A stretch of 15,944 nt of DNA, taken from contig CAZHUT010000019.1 in NCBI GenBank assembly GCA_964535545.1, positions 1 through 15,944 on the forward strand, in the 5' to 3' direction. Source of the stretch: DALYCO01 sp964535545 (lineage in GTDB: Bacteria; Patescibacteriota; Minisyncoccia; Phycocordibacterales; UBA9973). The position numbers and the translations under genes are program-made. The notes under the pieces were generated by a model that ran no database searches, was not told where the DNA came from, and saw only the letters and a program-made list of their open reading frames with translations. This document shows, one piece after another, positions 13,280 through 15,944 of this stretch (position 1 is the first letter of the stretch; every line of letters begins with the position of its first letter).

Positions 13280-13891
13280 TTATTGAGCGATGATGGTTTC
13301 GCCATCAGTAACTTTGTCGCCCACTTTCACTTGGAGCTTTCGTGCTTCAGGAATCACAAGTACCACTTGTGAACCAAGCGCAATAAAACCAATTTTTTCA
13401 CCCTGTACAACTTCGTCACCAATACTGACGTAGCTTTTGATGCGTCGAGCAAGAACGCCAGCGACCTGAATTACTGCAACTGTTTCGTCACCGTTTCTAA
13501 TAACGGTCAGATTTTTTTCATTCGCATTAACCAGCTGGTCTCTTCCTTTGCCATAAAGCGCATTTTTGAATTTGCCATCATAGTGTTCAACGGCAATTAC
13601 TTCGCCGACAACAGGAGCCCGTTGTACATGGATATTGCGGAGATTCATCTGGATGACGATAACATGTGCCGGCAATGTCACACCTTTCGCAACAAGATCA
13701 TTTTGGATACCTTCTTTGAAGAACGTAACATGTTCGGTATTGACCTTATCAATAGCAATAATCTTTCCATCTGCAGGCGAAACAACTGTAGCATCAGTTG
13801 GGATCACACGAGCAGGAGTTCGGCCGAAATAAATAACGAATGCCCCGAGGGCTAGAATAAGTAGAATTATGAGTGTCATAAATTTTTTCAC
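13280..13891 (-). CDS. psd: Phosphatidylserine decarboxylase, short form
   Basis: Pyruvoyl enzyme converting phosphatidylserine to phosphatidylethanolamine at the membrane. Family motifs are VVSPADGKIIAID, MNLRNIHVQRAPVVGEV (the MxxxxVHxxRAP segment), YDGKFKNAL, VAGVLARRI and the self-cleavage site LGS in IALGSQVVLVIP. Cleavage between Gly and Ser174 would make the pyruvoyl alpha subunit; the residue after Ser is Gln, where Arg or Thr is common. One N-terminal transmembrane helix (LIILLILALGAFVIYF) anchors it. I choose the GTG at 13891 (MKKFMTLII), 8 nt after a TATACT box; the ATG at 13879 is the main alternative, and an ATG at 13909 would include the -10 box. The gene ends next to the stop of its convergent neighbour, with only a weak GCTCA/TGAGC hairpin (13268-13288) between. 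It is divergent from rel. No phosphatidylserine synthase gene is in the window. Confidence 0.9.
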   Translation of the reverse strand: MKKFMTLIILLILALGAFVIYFGRTPARVIPTDATVVSPADGKIIAIDKVNTEHVTFFKEGIQNDLVAKGVTLPAHVIVIQMNLRNIHVQRAPVVGEVIAVEHYDGKFKNALYGKGRDQLVNANEKNLTVIRNGDETVAVIQVAGVLARRIKSYVSIGDEVVQGEKIGFIALGSQVVLVIPEARKLQVKVGDKVTDGETIIAQ

Positions 13892-13899
13892 TGTTAGCA

Positions 13900-13905
13900 A
13901 GTATA
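13900..13905 (-). promoter_or_regulatory. -10 box of psd
   Basis: Minus-strand TATACT (13905-13900) lies 8 nt before the GTG at 13891 and 20 nt before the ATG at 13879. No good -35 was found; the region where it should lie overlaps the -35 box of the divergent rel promoter. Confidence 0.45.
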
Positions 13906-13923
13906 CCATACATTTGCTATAAC

Positions 13924-13951
13924 TTGATTTTTTTCATTTTCCCTCTAAACT
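13924..13951 (+). promoter_or_regulatory. Promoter of rel; short or no leader
   Basis: TTGATT (13924-13929) and TAAACT (13946-13951) are separated by 16 bp. Only 6 nt separate the -10 box from the ATG at 13958, so transcription would begin at the start codon. It stands back to back with the psd promoter in a 66-bp divergent gap. Confidence 0.55.
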
Positions 13952-13957
13952 AGACAT

Positions 13958-15418
13958 ATGCCTATCAATGAAATCATAGCAACCCTACCATCCCCTCCAA
14001 AGAAGGATGTAGAGCTCATCATGCGAGCCTATGATTTTGCCTTGAAAGCCCACCAGGGGCAATTCCGCAAGAGCGGCGAACCTTATTTCATTCACGTCGT
14101 CGCCACAGCAAAAAATTTAGCCGAACTTGGCATGAGCCCGACCGTTATTGCAGCCGGCTTATTGCACGACACAATTGAGGATACGGATGTAACCGCCAAA
14201 GATATTGAAAAAGAATTCGGCAAAGAAATTCTTGATCTCGTTAAGGGCGTCACCAAGCTCGGTACTTTGAAGTACCGCGGCGTCGAACGAAATGTTGAAA
14301 ATCTCCGCAAATTTTTCGTTGCCATGGCCGCAGATTTCCGCGTCATCATCATCAAGCTCTGCGACCGCCTGCACAATGTCGAAACGCTTCAGCACGTCAG
14401 CCCGGAAAAACAGCAGCGTATCGCCCTTGAGACATTGGAAATTTATGCTCCCCTTGCCAATCGACTCTCCATGGGTAGACTGCGCGGCAAACTCGAGGAT
14501 GCTGCTTTTCCTTTTGCCTTTCCAAAGGAATACGAACACGTAAAGAAACTCATGGCAGAACGTAAGGGCGTGGATGAAAAATATCTGACCGAATATGAAA
14601 CTGCACTCCGAGAAAAACTAAAGGATGTACGTTTGACCGTTATCCGCATGGATCACCGCGTGAAGCACCTCTACTCTCTCTGGAAAAAACTCGAAAAATA
14701 TGGCGGCGACGTCAACAAAGTCTATGACATCATGGCCCTCCGCATTATCGTAAAGAGCATCGAGGACTGCTATCAGGTCCTCGGCGTCATTCACGGCTCG
14801 TGGAGACCGCTTCCTGGAAAGATCAAGGACTATATTGCCCTACCAAAGCCAAACGGTTACCGCAGTCTGCACACCACTGTTCTCACTGGTACCGGAGGTA
14901 TTGTAGAAGTTCAGATCCGCACTGAAGAAATGCATATCGAAGCTGAATACGGTATCGCGGCTCACTATGCATACAAGGAAAAGATCAAGCTCGAGAAAAA
15001 AGATGTGCGCAAACAGTACGAATGGATTGCGCAATTGAAAGACACCCAGAAAAGCATTCGTGACACTGAGCAGTTCTTTGAATCACTCAAGATGGACTTC
15101 TTCAAGAATCGAGTGTTTGCCTTTACTCCAAAAGGAGATGTCATCGATCTCCCCGAAGGTGCATCTGTCATCGACTTCGCCTACAATGTCCACTCTGACG
15201 TTGGTAATCATGCCACTGGAGCAAAAATTCACGGCCGTTACGTCGCGCTCGATACAAAACTGCATAATGGCGACATCTGTGAAATCGTTGTTCAGAAAAA
15301 TGCCAAGCCGAACGCAAAATGGCTTGAATTTGCAAAAACATCAATCGCTCGCAATCGAATTCATAAGTACCTAAAAACAAATAGTTTGGCCAAGAAGTTT
15401 GAAGACTTCCTTAAATAA
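13958..15418 (+). CDS. RelA/SpoT family (p)ppGpp synthetase/hydrolase without C-terminal regulatory part
   Basis: Makes and/or degrades the alarmone (p)ppGpp. The HD hydrolase domain at the N-terminus has its metal residues: His46 (YFIHV), His70-Asp71 (LLHDTIEDT) and Asp136 (KLCDRLHNVETL). The synthetase domain follows, with VKHLYSLWKKL, YDIMALRIIV, PGKIKDYIALPKPNGYRSLHTTV and VEVQIRTEEMHIEAEYGIAAHYAYK. A TGS domain starts at about residue 386 (VFAFTPKGDVIDLPEGASVIDFAYNVH). After KWLEFAKTSIARNRIHKYLK the protein ends at 486 residues, so the helical, zinc-finger and ACT/RRM regions of full-length Rel (roughly 700-750 residues) are absent. An intact HD centre argues for a bifunctional Rel; I see neither a clear RxKD nor an ExDD loop. 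The TAA (15416-15418) overlaps a terminator shared with parB. Confidence 0.95.
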   Translation: MPINEIIATLPSPPKKDVELIMRAYDFALKAHQGQFRKSGEPYFIHVVATAKNLAELGMSPTVIAAGLLHDTIEDTDVTAKDIEKEFGKEILDLVKGVTKLGTLKYRGVERNVENLRKFFVAMAADFRVIIIKLCDRLHNVETLQHVSPEKQQRIALETLEIYAPLANRLSMGRLRGKLEDAAFPFAFPKEYEHVKKLMAERKGVDEKYLTEYETALREKLKDVRLTVIRMDHRVKHLYSLWKKLEKYGGDVNKVYDIMALRIIVKSIEDCYQVLGVIHGSWRPLPGKIKDYIALPKPNGYRSLHTTVLTGTGGIVEVQIRTEEMHIEAEYGIAAHYAYKEKIKLEKKDVRKQYEWIAQLKDTQKSIRDTEQFFESLKMDFFKNRVFAFTPKGDVIDLPEGASVIDFAYNVHSDVGNHATGAKIHGRYVALDTKLHNGDICEIVVQKNAKPNAKWLEFAKTSIARNRIHKYLKTNSLAKKFEDFLK

Positions 15419-15447
15419 AAAACTTCTCCTAGAGGGAGAAGTTTTTT
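15417..15447. terminator. Bidirectional terminator shared by rel and parB
   Basis: AAAAAA-CTTCTCC (15417-15429), loop TAGAG, GGAGAAG-TTTTTT (15435-15447): a 13-bp perfect stem with T runs on both strands. The rel stop codon touches its left edge and the parB stop codon (TAG, 15431-15429 on the minus strand) lies across the loop; the last parB codons (KNFSL) are encoded by the right half of the hairpin. Confidence 0.9.
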
Positions 15448-15944
15448 ATATTATAGAGATCAGGATCTTCTTCAGCTTGTTTAACCTCTTCTTTTGATCG
15501 GTCATCAATTACATTTAAGCCGGCCGTCTCTGGATTTTCAACAACTGGTGCCTGTTCCTGCACTGGCTGGAACGTACCGTTCTGCTCCTCAAAGCGAGCC
15601 ATCATATTGATCTTCGGACCTTCTGCTTGTCTGCTCGTTTCTACGAGCGAAACTATGGTTCGCAAATCGTCATTTGAGAAAAAATCAATCGTAACCGAAC
15701 CTCCAACTTCTCGTTTCTCAACGTGGACGCGGGTACCGAGTGTTTCCTGAAGCTTATGTTCAATTTCAAGGATTTCCGGATCAACGAGATATTCCTTCTT
15801 TCGTACTTTATCTGTAGCGATGCGGCGTGAAATTCGTTCTGCTTCACGAACACTAATTTTCTTGTAGAGAATTTCTTTGAAGAGTACTAACTGTTCTTCT
15901 GGTCGATCGTTCAGCATCATGAGCGGTCGAGTGTGACCTTCACT
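15429..15944 (-). CDS. parB: Chromosome partitioning protein ParB, C-terminal part (5' end outside window)
   Basis: Centromere-binding protein of the ParABS system. The frame is open to the window edge (15944) and begins within SEGHTRPLMMLNDRPEEQ, the conserved ISxGHAR segment of the ParB DNA-binding region, so the methionine at 15920 is internal and the CTP-binding N-terminal domain and helix-turn-helix lie outside. Next come KKISVREAERISRRI, the usual linker motif, and the C-terminal dimerisation part (LEIEHKLQETLGTRVHVEKREVGGSVTIDFFSNDDLRTIVSLVE). Beyond this normal end there is a tail of about 70 residues that is acidic and rich in Glu, Gln and Pro (EQAPVVENPETAGL...), probably disordered. 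The gene is convergent with rel and they share one terminator. ParA, Noc or Gid neighbours would lie beyond the edge. Confidence 0.93.
   Translation of the reverse strand, partial: SEGHTRPLMMLNDRPEEQLVLFKEILYKKISVREAERISRRIATDKVRKKEYLVDPEILEIEHKLQETLGTRVHVEKREVGGSVTIDFFSNDDLRTIVSLVETSRQAEGPKINMMARFEEQNGTFQPVQEQAPVVENPETAGLNVIDDRSKEEVKQAEEDPDLYNIKNFSL

Noticed and set aside
1..15944. CRISPR arrays, transposases, toxin-antitoxin or defence genes
   Set aside because: No spaced direct-repeat array, no transposase or integrase motifs and no small toxin-antitoxin pair were seen on either strand.

Overview
The window looks like a piece of a small, compact bacterial genome of Candidate Phyla Radiation (Patescibacteria/Parcubacteria) type. 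This placement is inferred from several traits seen together: a short DnaX without the zinc module or tau tail, a Rel protein that stops after the TGS domain, near-absence of Shine-Dalgarno sequences, short intergenic gaps, convergent genes that share terminators, and a SerRS with a non-standard motif 3. No rRNA or marker phylogeny is present to prove it. A run of 100 Ns shows that this is a scaffold, probably from a metagenome or draft assembly.

Layout. Positions 1-1169 (minus strand) hold a 3'-cut tRNA-Gln(UUG) with its own promoter, and dnaX. Positions 1253-4045 (minus) hold guaB followed by purA, the two enzymes that commit IMP to GMP and to AMP. At 4262-5128 (plus) lies a divergent squalene/phytoene-synthase-like gene with a perfect TTGACA -35 box. 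These three genes may be an acquired block; guaB and purA recall Bacteroidetes proteins. Positions 5180-8507 (minus) are a tight serS - ftsQ/divIB-like - dus operon with 6-7 bp gaps. Positions 8605-11761 (plus) are dprA and topA, a neighbourhood also known from Firmicutes. Positions 11840-12487 (plus) encode a HAD-fold NT5C-like nucleotidase. Positions 12579-13279 (plus) encode a secreted peptidoglycan-binding-domain protein interrupted by the N gap. Then come psd (minus, to about 13891), a divergent short bifunctional-type rel gene (13958-15418, plus), and the C-terminal part of parB (15429-15944, minus, cut by the window edge).

Functionally this is mostly housekeeping: replication (clamp-loader subunit, topoisomerase I), chromosome partition (ParB), natural transformation/recombination (DprA), translation (tRNA-Gln, SerRS, Dus), division (FtsQ), nucleotide metabolism (PurA, GuaB, nucleotidase), stringent response (Rel) and lipids (Psd, prenyl synthase).

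I did not find a defence system, CRISPR array, transposon or obviously new multigene system. The best leads are: (1) the N gap is flanked by an exact 55-bp repeat, so it is probably a false gap of the assembler; (2) -10 boxes repeatedly lie only 6-9 nt before start codons, suggesting widespread leaderless mRNAs; (3) terminators and promoters are packed into stop codons and into each other; (4) the guaB-purA/prenyl-synthase block looks acquired; (5) a 14-bp perfect hairpin lies inside the ftsQ coding sequence.
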